Source of the DNA: Siphonodentalium dalli
Lineage: Eukaryota > Mollusca > Scaphopoda > Gadilida > Siphonodentaliidae
Direction: 5' to 3'
NCBI GenBank assembly: GCA_032622095.1
Contig: CP136064.1
Span: 218,008,205-218,072,204 of the forward strand
DNA length: 64,000 nt
Part shown: positions 25,401-31,221 of the stretch, in pieces
Layout of the letters: the number at the start of each line of letters is the position of its first letter
Numbering within the stretch: the first letter of the stretch is position 1
Notes under the pieces: model-generated
What the model saw: only the letters and a program-made list of their open reading frames with translations
Told to the model about the DNA's origin: nothing
Database searches by the model: none
Program-made: the position numbers and the translations under genes

Positions 25401-28400
25401 TCGTTTCCGTAGCTGATATCTTTGTTGCACCACAAACATTTTGCGAAGCCAGGACGGTCAATTTTTCGCACAAAGTCAGACAAATAGTCACCATTAGCAT
25501 CCTTTTCCTGAAGCCAGCTCCATTTAAATTTATTTTTAATATTCTCCTCCTTTTTCGAAAGATCTTCCTGACTTTTCAATTCCATCATTTAATGCCGATA
25601 ACACAAAATAATTATCGCCGATCGAGCAATAAACACTTCGAATTCTTGGAAATATATTGGCGCCAGATCGGCACCGTAATTTCAATGTATAATCCATCGC
25701 GATTGGCTGATATTGAAGCATCGCAGAGTCTCTTGCAATAGCAGCGCCAATCAACAGAGGCATCGTAAATAACTTTGTCTGTGACCGGTGAATTGAAAAG
25801 TTAGCCGGTGCCAGCCGGTGCTCGTAATAACGGCCGGCTTTTTTTTTTACAAGAACAACAAATCGCGGGCGAACTTAATCGATGTCCGATTTTTGCTTCG
25901 CAAACCTCACCCCCCTATAATTTTCGTTCGGGTTTGTAGTTATCTTAAGAAACAATAACCCAAAGCTGCTTAGTAATGAATATTGATGAAATAATTCCGG
26001 AATTAATTTTCATTCCGGAAGACTTGTGATTTTTTTTTGAAAATCCCGGAATTCCGTCAAATTCCGGAAAACTTTCATCTCTGGGTGCATGCCACTACAT
26101 TGTAACTCGTGAAGTCATGGCTGTGCATGGGCCACGAGACCAAACCTTAAGTCTGTAACCCTTACACGATAGCATGGTCAATTCTACTCACACTTTATGT
26201 AGAATATGCAGATATGTATTGCATTGTATGCCGTGCTTGGACAAATGTATGTGCCGTTGGTGTCCCCTGATGTAAGATATACCAAGTGTTAACAATTCAC
26301 CCCGTTCCCGGTTCCTTCAAATCATATCCCCAGGGAAACGGGAATGAGTATGGGACCCGGGAAATTCCCGTTCCTGGGATTAAACCCTACACACATCCAT
26401 ACAACATGCAGAATAGATTCACATTAGAAGTTCATAGGTTAAAATGACTTGTGATCAGGAAAAGACTACATATGATATAATGTATTGTTCCATGCCAAAG
26501 AATACAAGGGTCCAGTTTTTTCAGAGACATATACAGAGTGTATGTTAATTCTTTCATGAATTTATTAACCTATTTCTAGGGTTTATTTTAACACTGATTA
26601 TGAACATGGATGTGTTTATATGGAAATCCTAAGAATTATTTATCACTGTACATACCTAGATAGTGATTATAACTCTTCACCATCACAGCGGTCAGTTGGA
26701 AGATGGCTTCACGAGTGTCCTTGTGTTGGTTGATAGTCGGATTTTCTAGTAGTTTGTAACCACAGTTGGTAATCAGGCTAAAATGAAATACCAACATGGA
26801 GAAAATTTAACCACATGCAATTAATTTCAAATTTATGAAAAACCCATTTAGAACAGAAACTAAAGATCATTCAATTGGGCTTATACCTGTAATGAAATCG
26901 CTCTACATAAATATTAAGGGTTTGGGACAAGGCAACGGAAAGAAACTGGCTCAAAAGTATAGTAAACTAAACTTAACAATAATATGTTTGCAGATTCAAA
27001 GAATATTTTGATATGTTTGCATATTCAAAGAATATTTCGATAGTATATCCGAATGAAGATGTTTATAGACAGAAAACGGCATGCATCTTAATCGAGAATA
27101 TTAATCAAACGAGCTGTTTATAATGCAAGGACATATTTTACGAGAGTGCCGTCCACAATGAGTTCGATAAAAGATTTAAGATATTGATGCAAGTTGTGTT
27201 CTGTATTTATTCCATACCCCTATTAGACAAATTAAACCCTTGGCTTTGGTATCCATTGATACCATAACTGCCATAATTGTGGTGATTTAAGTCTGATGAA
27301 AAATTGATAATTCTTGGATTATGACTGGAAGTATATCTTTGATGCAATGTATATCATCGTTCATAGCGACAATGCCAAACACGAATACGTATTCAATGAC
27401 ATGTGATTCCGTTGAATACATGTGCCTCATGCCAACGAGTATTGAATAAATTACGTAGATATTATACAAAGTTTGAAATAAGCCAAGTGTGTTTAGGTAA
27501 CAAATGACAAAATAGAAAAATATCTTGTGAAAAGGAAAGCATACAAGTGATCTACCTGACAAATTCTTCTTCAGCGATAGGAGGGTCCCACAGTTTGTTG
27601 AGATTCACTTTCACTAATCCAAGCAGTATCTGGATTCCCTCATTCTTTTCCTTTGCTGCATTGAACTCAGATGTGGAAGCTTTTTTTCTCCCCTGGAATT
27701 TTTATTTGAAAATTGTGCAATTTAATATTTTCATAACAAGGCTCAGTTCAGAGAACTAAACTTAAAGACATTAAAGTGATGTGAAACACTCGGGTAGGGT
27801 GATCAAATAGAAATGGAGAATAATCTTGTTCAAAGTTGAAATTTTTTCAAATATTATATCCAAATTGACAACACACCACTGTTATTGTTATACATTAATT
27901 AAATGTGGTAACTCTCGATATCGAAATCATTTTCCTTAGTTTATCACCAATAGATGCGTCCCGAATAGAGTAGTAAATATTTACAATTGAGCGTAGTTCA
28001 GACGATGTTTTATATGGAATGGTGTGGTCGATTTGCTTCAAATTTTCGGTGATGTTAGTAGAATGTTACATTCCTTCAGTTGGCATAGTGCCTGAATATT
28101 AACTTATCAGTTTCACACACCCGAACAAGTACATAATATGTCTTTAAGGACAAGTAAATTCACCCAACTACACAAGCAACCGTCAGGCTTCAGCTAAGAG
28201 AAATTGATTAGAAAGAAGTGAAAAGAAAGAAAATATAATTTTCCTGTGCTGTTAAAATCATACAATCATGACAATCCAATAATTTATCTTTGCTGCTGAA
28301 ATTGGACAATCATGACAAATCATATAATTTATATGCGCTGTTGAAATAGGACAATTCTATAAATTTATCTCCGCTGTTGAAATCGAACTATCTTATAAAT

Positions 28401-31221
28401 TTACCTGTGCTGTTGAAATTAAGAGAGCAGTTTCTTGAGCCTCAAACATTTCTAGCAGCTGACAGAGAAGATAGCAAGTCATCTTGACAGCATTTAGTTG
28501 AGTTGGCCGGAGCTGTATATCATCTATATCATCAGCCAGATTTTTTGTCAATAATGTAGCAGCTAAATGTAGAAAAACAAGAAAGATTAGAGATCTTTAC
28601 AGGATCTCTGGAGTTATTTTCATTTATCCCATTGTATTATTGATAGTTTGAACACCTCCATTCAGTTTCTCAGACTGCACTCTGCTCCACAAAGAAATAA
28701 ATTGCAAAGTGATCAATTGGCATGTAGTGTACGGCTACGGCTGTACTCATTAATTTACTAACAAGGCATATGTATGTAGTCATGAGGTCCAAAATTACTG
28801 TGGATCAACCTCAACATTAAAGACCCTGTGCCAATGCATTCTCTTGGGTCGCCTCGCATATATAAGAGGATGTATTGTGACCTAACGATTTTTATCATTT
28901 TTTTCTTACATTCTATAATTTTTATCATTTTTTCTTATATTCTTCAACAATTTTATCATTTTTTTCTTACATTCTTTAACAATTTTATCATTTTTTTATC
29001 ATCTTTTCTTAAATTATTTATCAATTTTTATCATTTTGTCTTACATTCTTTACCAATTGTTGATCATTTTTTGGATTTTTTCTTACAGTTTTTAACAATT
29101 ATGAAAAATACTAGTAATATAAAATTTGTTAGGCCAATACATTCTCTTATATATGCGAGGCGACCTATGGTAAACTCGCATATATTATGAGAATGCATTG
29201 GCACATGTTTTTTGCAAAAATTCAGGAAGCTCCAGTCTTGAAAGAGTTATACTTTCAGAACTAGGTACAATCCATTCATGAATACACAAGCTATAAAGCT
29301 ACAGTACCTCTGCATATAACATCCCATGCATCTTCTTTGATTCTTTGAGTTGCATCTTTGTGACTGCAATAAAAGGTTGATTTTGTTGGTGCCAAATTAA
29401 AATTAGCGCTTAATATCATTGGAAAGCGAGATATGATGGCATGCAACAATCAATATAGCTGCCAAATTTTGGTGAACGAAGCAAATGAGCATGCAAGGTT
29501 GATTAGAATGCAGCCCTCTTAATTCAGATTGTTTGGCTTCGGCAATCTGCTACAGCAACAGTATGCCGTGGCCCAGTTTGCTTCAGCAAAATGCTTCGGC
29601 AATGCTGATTGCCGTAGCCAATTATGAAGGCTTTTATTTTTATGGGTATCAGCCAAACCTTATTGAGATTGAAATCTATATCTTAAATGAATAAACCAAA
29701 ATATTACAATTTAAAATGTTTTTAATGAGATACCATTATTAGTGCCAAACATTAGTTCTAAATACTCATTGTTTGGTGCCAAATAAAAACATTGGCATTT
29801 GAACACTGATTGTATCATATCAAAATCACTCACCAAAGCACACTGAAGATAGTGTCAAAATGTTCGAGGACAGCATATGGATTTCTTCTCAGAGCAACCT
29901 CAAAATCTGAAGGAAATAAATAAAGTAAAATGATATTGAAGAAACTTTTTGACATATATAAGTATGTTAAACAAGTAGACAGCTTTATCAATATGTGACA
30001 AATCAAGTTTGATACCACTATTACACAAGGAGAAATGTCAGATCAACATTCACCTGCTTACATCTGATCCACACGTTATTCATTAATCATTACCTCAAAA
30101 ATGGCAAGTTGGCAACACATGTTATTTGATAACATAATCGCGATGTAACCAGACATAATCAAACATGTGGCTTTTAGTAATGTCCACTTCAACACTTCAG
30201 ATAAGGCAATATAATGGACTAATGGTACTACCGAATTCTCAATTCACAAATTTCAAAGAAGGGCCATAACCGATAACTGTAATTCTGATAAATAACACCA
30301 GAGTTAAATGGATATCCTGTTCCCCAACCTATGCTATCACTATGCCAAAGGACAACGAAATCCAATAATAAAGACATCTGCAGCATAATGCTTGTTATGG
30401 ATGCGTTTTACTCTTAAGTCCAGGAAGGGGCCTAACTCTGGAAAAAAAATGCAGACAAAACCTGCACTATGTGGAGATCCTTTCCACAAAGCTGGTCTAC
30501 TGGCATACCAAAGGACATCCAAATTGGACTATCGATACTTGATCTGTGTTGTGAAATGTTTTGTTATGGACGGACGGATGGCCTGATAGATGGAGATCTC
30601 CAATATATACTCCTGAATCCTCCTTTGGATGGTCTGAGGCATAACAACTAGTGGTCAGTGTTAGCTAGCAAATAAACTTATCTTCATTCATCATTCCATT
30701 CCATGTTGGTTTATTTAGTCGGAAATACACAGGTAACGGTATGTACATAGAGGCATTAATCTTTGAATCACGTAGTGAAATTTGTCGAAGGGGAAATTTG
30801 GGCATGGGGAAAGAGACCCTAAAAAAGGAACCCAATGCCCCTCTGACGGAAACCCTGAAGTAGAGTAATGCCCTAAGTAATCGACCCCTTAACCACAGCG
30901 GATTTATGGGTAACTTTTCAGGATTTAGTCGGAAATATGGCTTGTTGCCATTCATCGGAAAGCTCTCTCGATGAGAGAGAGAGCTTTCCGATGAATGGCA
31001 ACAAGTCATATTTCCGACTAAATCCTGAAAAGTTACCCATAATTCTGCTGTGGTTAAGGGGTCGATTACTTAGGGCATTACTGTATTATTCACAGAAATC
31101 CTCTACCTTTGATAGCTGTAACAACTCTGTTCAGCCCAGTTCTTTCTCTCACATAGTACTGGTTTCCATTTCTTCGAAGTAGGTCATCCCTTGTAATAGG
31201 GATAACAAATTCAAATGACAT
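1903..31221 (-). CDS. NCAPD2: Condensin I complex subunit D2 (CAP-D2), N-terminal half, 17 coding exons
   Basis: HEAT-repeat non-SMC subunit of condensin I, which compacts mitotic chromosomes together with SMC2, SMC4, CAP-H and CAP-G. Seventeen GT-AG exons join into about 696 codons that align in order with the first half of vertebrate NCAPD2 (about 1,400 residues). They begin MSFEFVIPITRDDLLRR and include the family blocks LLENPTIN, IIQLIQHFEHLVGPLASAV, HDVNAFVRSKVL, IGRIEDMSSNV, MLGIRKMLGLIWSKEA and AYRRLYLN. The N-terminal Cnd1_N region is covered. The C-terminal Cnd1 HEAT domain is missing and should lie left of coordinate 1. Phases match at every junction except one site in exon 14 that needs a one-base shift or a 49-nt intron. 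The introns are crowded with transposons; intron 6 (6.7 kb) is the largest. Identity comes from memory of the family, not a search. Confidence 0.93.
2455..2640 (-). repeat. Dispersed 'pressed-unit' repeat fragment, minus orientation
   Basis: Contains tctggaaaactcacatacca, then a segment with ggttccgataaaataaacc and atcatcgggaaacctcaaat. It is the same family, in reverse orientation, as the copies at 3,740-4,008 and the 41.6 and 43.4 kb arrays. It also supplies an uninterrupted version of the site occupied by the Harbinger-like element at 4,009. Confidence 0.7.
3740..4008 (-). repeat. ~154-bp tandem repeat array (interrupted by a transposon)
   Basis: The string ctggaaaactcaca recurs at about 3,821 and 3,975, a period of about 154 bp. 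The second unit is cut by the Harbinger-like element at 4,009-5,459 and resumes at 5,460 (aaaataaccc...gttatcatccagaaacc). Confidence 0.75.
4009..5459. mobile_element. PIF/Harbinger-like DNA transposon 1 (non-autonomous)
   Basis: 1,451 bp with 35-bp perfect terminal inverted repeats beginning GGCCACATTAACTTAATTAT and a TAA target duplication on each side (4,006-4,008; 5,460-5,462). GGCC termini with a TWA 3-bp duplication are the mark of PIF/Harbinger elements. The flanks rejoin into a copy of the surrounding repeat, which proves the insertion. Subterminal G-rich 'gggaggca' motifs recur. No transposase was recognised; short open frames at 4,786-5,120 are unassigned. It lies in NCAPD2 intron 16. 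Confidence 0.88.
4306..4430. repeat. Inverted repeat inside Harbinger-like element 1
   Basis: Arms of about 27 bp (starting gcagtacatgtatggcaaat) flank an AT-rich loop of about 70 bp. It could be a foldback insertion inside the transposon. Confidence 0.8.
5463..7045. other. NCAPD2 intron 16, remainder
   Basis: No exon seen. The string atgtccactccgaaaca occurs three times at about 6,414, 6,591 and 6,771, suggesting a decayed repeat of about 178 bp. Near 6,960-7,025 is a fragment of the 'cctgtgccaatgcattctct' hairpin family. Confidence 0.5.
7046..7158 (-). CDS. NCAPD2: NCAPD2 coding exon 16
   Basis: 113 nt; SHYATVIIPSRTQQEPTEAN, ending VAKQQVVVNYLK (human LVKQEMLVQYLQ). Acceptor ctcttttag, donor GTAATA, phase 0 out. 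Confidence 0.92.
7322..7519. mobile_element. TTAA-type MITE (family A) carrying a poly-C tract
   Basis: Starts TTAAAGGTACTCAATCTGAT and ends with the inverted form (gcgtctgatcagatggagta). Family A is also at 16,189 and 47,680. The internal inverted arms (tttcttttggcttcggggg and its complement) surround a C homopolymer. Confidence 0.72.
7409..7466 (+). repeat. Poly-C homopolymer, 58 bp
   Basis: An unbroken run of 58 C on the plus strand. True length is likely uncertain because such runs are prone to sequencing error. Confidence 0.9.
7520..8509. other. NCAPD2 intron 15, nothing recognised
   Basis: AT-rich intron sequence with no supported exon or delimited repeat beyond the MITE next to it. 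Confidence 0.5.
8510..8574 (-). CDS. NCAPD2: NCAPD2 coding exon 15
   Basis: 65 nt; AQNEAIRDDEKLLNLFSDLF corresponds to human SEETRLLNILGLIFKG. Acceptor attttacag, donor GTGAGT. Confidence 0.92.
8839..8992 (-). CDS. NCAPD2: NCAPD2 coding exon 14, with an apparent one-base frame shift
   Basis: 154 nt from acceptor ctttccag to donor GTGAGA. The first part reads MTGKIYNYLAVKQFDNAYKF, then LLAAQDAWPDF, matching human VKGRIYQLLAKASYKKA. Continued in that frame it hits TGA at about 8,883-8,881. The last part reads, in another frame, YDVNEGDGFDSDDED, the acidic segment that joins exon 15 correctly. Length is one base too many (153 needed). Either an indel lies near 8,884-8,893, or a 49-nt GT-AG intron (8,887-8,935) is removed, which would cost 16 or 17 aligned residues. 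Confidence 0.85.
9590..10823. mobile_element. PIF/Harbinger-like DNA transposon 2 (non-autonomous)
   Basis: 1,234 bp; termini GGCCATATAAACTTAATAGT and the inverted, partly diverged copy ending ...tgtgtatggcc; TAA duplication at 9,587-9,589 and 10,824-10,826. Both ends share the 'gtttctcaggga' and 'gggaggc' subterminal motifs of element 1. A 94-codon open frame (10,283-10,567, minus) has no recognised function. It lies in NCAPD2 intron 13, ending about 105 bp from exon 13. Confidence 0.87.
10929..11073 (-). CDS. NCAPD2: NCAPD2 coding exon 13
   Basis: 145 nt; CKEAWVYVGKELKAWLKKK, then a Ser/Asp-rich acidic linker. The donor is AAT|GTAAAT, chosen because it keeps frame into exon 14. A Harbinger-like element begins about 105 bp further on. 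Confidence 0.87.
11992..12082 (-). CDS. NCAPD2: NCAPD2 coding exon 12
   Basis: 91 nt; a charged, probably helical stretch (LKEKLQEEQEKLAKLLAENE) where human NCAPD2 has LQKETQKLQEMRAQ. Acceptor tgttttaacag, donor GTCAGC. Confidence 0.9.
12488..13714. mobile_element. PIF/Harbinger-like DNA transposon 3 (non-autonomous)
   Basis: 1,227 bp; GGCCATTAAAAAAAAATTCT at the left and its inverted imperfect copy at the right; TTA duplication at 12,485-12,487 and 13,715-13,717. The flank (gacctttatttatattgacc) also occurs uninterrupted just to the left, showing the empty site. Open frames of 28-90 codons (12,892-13,344, plus) are unassigned and could be transposon coding remnants. Confidence 0.87.
13933..14067 (-). 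CDS. NCAPD2: NCAPD2 coding exon 11
   Basis: 135 nt, 45 codons, phase 0 to 0; LAKLVIGRIEDMSSNVRCHG and LLTALLKNNPF match human VGRLADKSVLV...LLASFLANNPF. Donor GTCAGT. Confidence 0.95.
14190..14400. repeat. Candidate dispersed repeat with 'gggtttaacgtcg' head
   Basis: gtttagttagggtttaacgt followed by cgtttttagcactt resembles a repeat head often met in mollusc genomes. The boundaries are guesses. Confidence 0.4.
14608..14682 (-). CDS. NCAPD2: NCAPD2 coding exon 10
   Basis: 75 nt, phase 0 to 0; EHVHDVNAFVRSKVLTIW matches human HDVNSFVRSRVLQLF. Acceptor gatttgcag, donor GTGAGA. Confidence 0.96.
15285..15898 (+). mobile_element. 5'-truncated CR1/L2-type LINE, 3' end
   Basis: An open frame at 15,297-15,644 encodes the end of a non-LTR reverse transcriptase ORF: LQELHWLPLPYRIQFKIMLL, then GDRAFCVAAPILWSNLP and FRKLLKTHLF. 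It stops and is followed by a 3' UTR ending with ggcgctatacaaatgttaat and an (AAT)n tail, as in L2/CR1 clades. The endonuclease and most of the polymerase are absent. It sits antisense in NCAPD2 intron 9. Confidence 0.9.
16189..16638. mobile_element. TTAA-type MITE (family A)
   Basis: 450 bp from TTAAAGTTACTCAATCCGAT to attcggataatgcatctttaa, with TTAA at each edge. It shares the inner block taccccc(g)aagccaaagaaa with the copies at 7,322 and 47,680. Its edge lies 13 bp from the 5' splice site of NCAPD2 exon 9. Confidence 0.82.
16652..16774 (-). CDS. NCAPD2: NCAPD2 coding exon 9
   Basis: 123 nt, 41 codons, phase 0 to 0: AYPMRNCVLGMMAEILIKVL followed by SQDELEKN and TRDEFIETMQ (human MMRNAVLAAMAEMVLQVLSG, TRDQFLDTLQ). 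The acceptor-exon boundary is copied several times in tandem in intron 8. A MITE ends 13 bp past the donor side. Confidence 0.95.
16757..16990 (-). repeat. Tandem copies of the NCAPD2 exon 9 acceptor region
   Basis: The plus-strand string ctcattgggtaagcctgaaa spans the exon 9 3' splice site and recurs at about 16,805 and 16,845, with weaker copies near 16,885, 16,920 and 16,962 (period about 36-45 bp). On the minus strand each strong copy presents TTTCAG|GCTTACC. Confidence 0.85.
17428..17575 (-). CDS. NCAPD2: NCAPD2 coding exon 8
   Basis: 148 nt; REIGRMDPKDLERDASG, then LTEKIPSVMLQNISTLLGYL, matching the human LAERVPAILMSSM region. Acceptor ccccaaacag, donor GTGAGA. Confidence 0.94.
18651..18801. 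mobile_element. Short hAT-like hairpin MITE
   Basis: 151 bp, almost entirely one long palindrome (CAAGCCTTGAAATAGGGTGT at one end, its complement at the other), flanked by a perfect 8-bp duplication GACTGAGT (18,643-18,650; 18,802-18,809). Related cores (gaatgaggtccccagagggt) occur at about 59,290-59,383 and 62,455-62,864. NCAPD2 intron 7. Confidence 0.88.
19486..19671. repeat. 93-bp tandem duplication
   Basis: Two copies starting agttggagacaaatt(t/c)gttt, with only a few differences, head to tail in NCAPD2 intron 7. Confidence 0.92.
19823..19946 (-). CDS. NCAPD2: NCAPD2 coding exon 7
   Basis: 124 nt; encodes LKIIQLIQHFEHLVGPLASA and VAMFVKDYGVKY, matching human VKIIQMLQHFEHL. Acceptor gcattgtag, donor GTAAAT. 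A TTAA-type MITE starts 22 bp upstream of the acceptor junction. Confidence 0.95.
19969..20319. mobile_element. TTAA-type MITE (family B)
   Basis: About 351 bp from TTAAAGTGATGCGGAACACT to cataatatgtctttaa, with TTAA edges. Family B copies are also at 27,762 and 34,294, and a fragment at 59,432. It starts 22 bp from the acceptor of NCAPD2 exon 7. Confidence 0.8.
20746..21647. mobile_element. Non-autonomous hAT-like transposon
   Basis: 902 bp; TIRs TAGAGCTGAAACGG and CCGTTTCAGCTCTA; exact 8-bp duplication CTGGAGAA at 20,738-20,745 and 21,648-21,655. Subterminal repeats of 'aaccggttag' are found at both ends, a pattern seen for hAT transposase binding regions. No transposase frame was recognised. 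NCAPD2 intron 6. Confidence 0.93.
22513..26083. mobile_element. Complete hAT transposon with intact transposase
   Basis: 3,571 bp; TIRs CAGAGATGAAAG and CTTTCATCTCTG, perfect over 12 bp; exact 8-bp duplication GGTGCATG at 22,505-22,512 and 26,084-26,091. It encloses one uninterrupted 866-codon transposase on the minus strand. A GC-rich palindrome (ccaggggccgcctaggcccc) lies about 75-100 bp inside the left end. It sits inside another hAT-like element within NCAPD2 intron 6. Confidence 0.95.
22988..25588 (-). CDS. hAT-superfamily transposase, 866 aa, intact
   Basis: Cut-and-paste transposase expected to act on the 12-bp ends of its own element. The N-terminus has a BED-type zinc-finger pattern: aromatic FKWSW at 21-25, C51 and C54, then H71, H77 and H80. 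The catalytic core shows a first candidate Asp in FSLNNDECLS (D234), a second in NLSDSTNYMRGKTSG (D301) and the hAT-typical C-x2-H motif VCHHVHN (331-337). Near the C-terminus SPHVEQSFSSMNYIV followed by a basic stretch resembles the hATC dimerisation block, which normally bears the third acidic residue. No frame breaks or introns were seen. The start ATG is doubled (MM). The subfamily is not resolved. It is antiparallel to nothing: it shares the NCAPD2 strand but is intronic. Confidence 0.92.
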   Translation of the reverse strand: MMELKSQEDLSKKEENIKNKFKWSWLQEKDANGDYLSDFVRKIDRPGFAKCLWCNKDISYGNEGKKALKVHSNSVLHRGHRKNIQTNQSLPATFFNVKVKQGILQPEEKQSLPGGGDRERCTLPYGAPLNVHDGNLCSNNIRKPDVKPFVNIIDRKSYAEGRTLAFLCENSLPLSLAPHLIKYAKEMARDRAVLGELSMERTTASYKLKDGLAEAYHKALVRDMKYSTFSLNNDECLSNKNEKVLSILVSYFSEEEEQVVVKHYASVSMKVVNAETLINMVLDLFDQDDIPLHNLISNLSDSTNYMRGKTSGFETRLRAEASHLLDIDGDVCHHVHNVVKHFTSHFDDHIEKLTDDVHIDFKWCPDLRDYLERLCSLLGITYSSPKDRIEHRWLSVLDAVNPILMMLPALKLLYTAWLTKDDSQCYQIMIYSELLDGLSEGGKKEVKRIINLARNKKLTVAAKERKVRIIEKIYHTDTKTELYPSLYSEILPLFKSFILTFEQKEPLVLRLYDEQVDLVRHFLSCLIKHEIVRDVSDSKLKSLDVHDDESHHSLHKMYYGATTEMLLKKFRKSDKDSGNNFMEKVRDAYVETSEYILKKFPLNNRFLRYVSAIDPKEIGHGVTNDALKKLCTFFPSVLKDCDRNNFFMESSKIQLDPTLPDALEVVDGQRKPVRLDLWWAKIFKDNKYPTVSKIVKACLSIFTSPHVEQSFSSMNYIVNKTTNRLHTRTYSAYQTVRYELRSKNKSSLELFHRDDIHHDKIDKSVCYHLQTSYGRYKKQLLTKRNEKKEETALLELPKISKKTKTTHQKAKLIKNSIMSVRKYGQIKENISATKPQSIHTVTGSKRKSPCSSLKNYTIPKRKKMEK
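26656..26777 (-). CDS. NCAPD2: NCAPD2 coding exon 6
   Basis: 122 nt; contains NCGYKLLENPTINQHKDTRE, one of the best conserved family blocks. Acceptor cattttag, donor GTATGT. The next intron holds the nested hAT transposons. Confidence 0.95.
27556..27692 (-). CDS. NCAPD2: NCAPD2 coding exon 5
   Basis: 137 nt; starts GRKKAS (human has GKGKKAR here) and ends LWDPPIAEEEFV (human LWNHSIIEEEFV). Donor GTAGAT. Confidence 0.94.
27762..28147. mobile_element. TTAA-type MITE (family B), most complete copy
   Basis: 386 bp beginning TTAAAGACATTAAAGTGATG and ending gtacataatatgtctttaa, giving TTAAAGACAT inverted ends with TTAA at both borders. TTAA targets fit piggyBac or Kolobok groups; which one is not decided. 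NCAPD2 intron 4. Confidence 0.82.
28405..28562 (-). CDS. NCAPD2: NCAPD2 coding exon 4
   Basis: 158 nt; encodes LRPTQLNAVKMTCYLLCQLL, corresponding to the human LNALKMNCYALIRLLESFE helix. Acceptor catttag, donor GTAAAT, ending in phase 0. Confidence 0.93.
28824..29206. repeat. Hairpin repeat of the 'cctgtgccaatgcattctct' family
   Basis: Begins ccctgtgccaatgcattctc and ends gagaatgcattggcaca, with internal tttatcattttttcttac repeats. Each end itself contains a gcgag...ctcgc small hairpin. Relatives are at about 43,195, 44,297, 55,510 and 59,661-60,116. NCAPD2 intron 3. Confidence 0.78.
29308..29363 (-). CDS. NCAPD2: NCAPD2 coding exon 3
   Basis: 56 nt between acceptor tttattgcag and donor GTACTG. 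Encodes HKDATQRIKEDAWDVICR, in frame between exons 2 and 4. Confidence 0.88.
29834..29906 (-). CDS. NCAPD2: NCAPD2 coding exon 2
   Basis: Acceptor ttccttcag, donor GTGAGT. Encodes FEVALRRNPYAVLEHFDTIF, matching the vertebrate segment ending in QHFDTIYSIL. 73 nt, phase 1 in, phase 2 out. Confidence 0.93.
30861..31085. repeat. Long foldback inverted repeat beside NCAPD2 exon 1
   Basis: Two arms of about 105-110 bp, near identical, starting ta(g/c)agtaatgccctaagta and meeting at about 30,973 in ctctctcgatgagagagag. It ends about 20 bp from the exon 1 donor. Probably a foldback transposon. Confidence 0.9.
31107..31221 (-). CDS. NCAPD2: NCAPD2 coding exon 1 (start codon)
   Basis: ATG at 31221-31219 opens 38 codons plus one base (MSFEFVIPITRDDLLRR, then NGNQYYVRE), followed by donor GTAGAG. 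The spacing to the FEVALRR block of exon 2 equals that of the human protein, which favours this donor over an earlier GTGAGA within NQYY|V. A good acceptor (ttcttttccacag) lies 14 bases upstream of the ATG, so a 5' non-coding exon probably precedes it. Confidence 0.9.

Larger units (their letters stand above)
21745..26389. mobile_element. Older hAT-like transposon split by a nested hAT
   Basis: Ends TAGAGTTTAAT and ATTAAACCCTA with an exact 8-bp duplication CACACATC (21,737-21,744; 26,390-26,397) and subterminal cccgggaa-type motifs. About 1,066 bp belong to this element; the rest is the inserted element at 22,513-26,083. No transposase was recognised in the native part. Confidence 0.85.

Noticed and set aside
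30665-31182. Two overlapping frames with almost the same protein text on opposite strands
   Set aside because: Both arise from the foldback palindrome, which reads the same on each strand.
31107-31221. Alternative donor GTGAGA within NQYY|V of NCAPD2 exon 1
   Set aside because: It would need an extra exon before FEVALRR; the later donor GTAGAG gives the exact spacing of the human protein.
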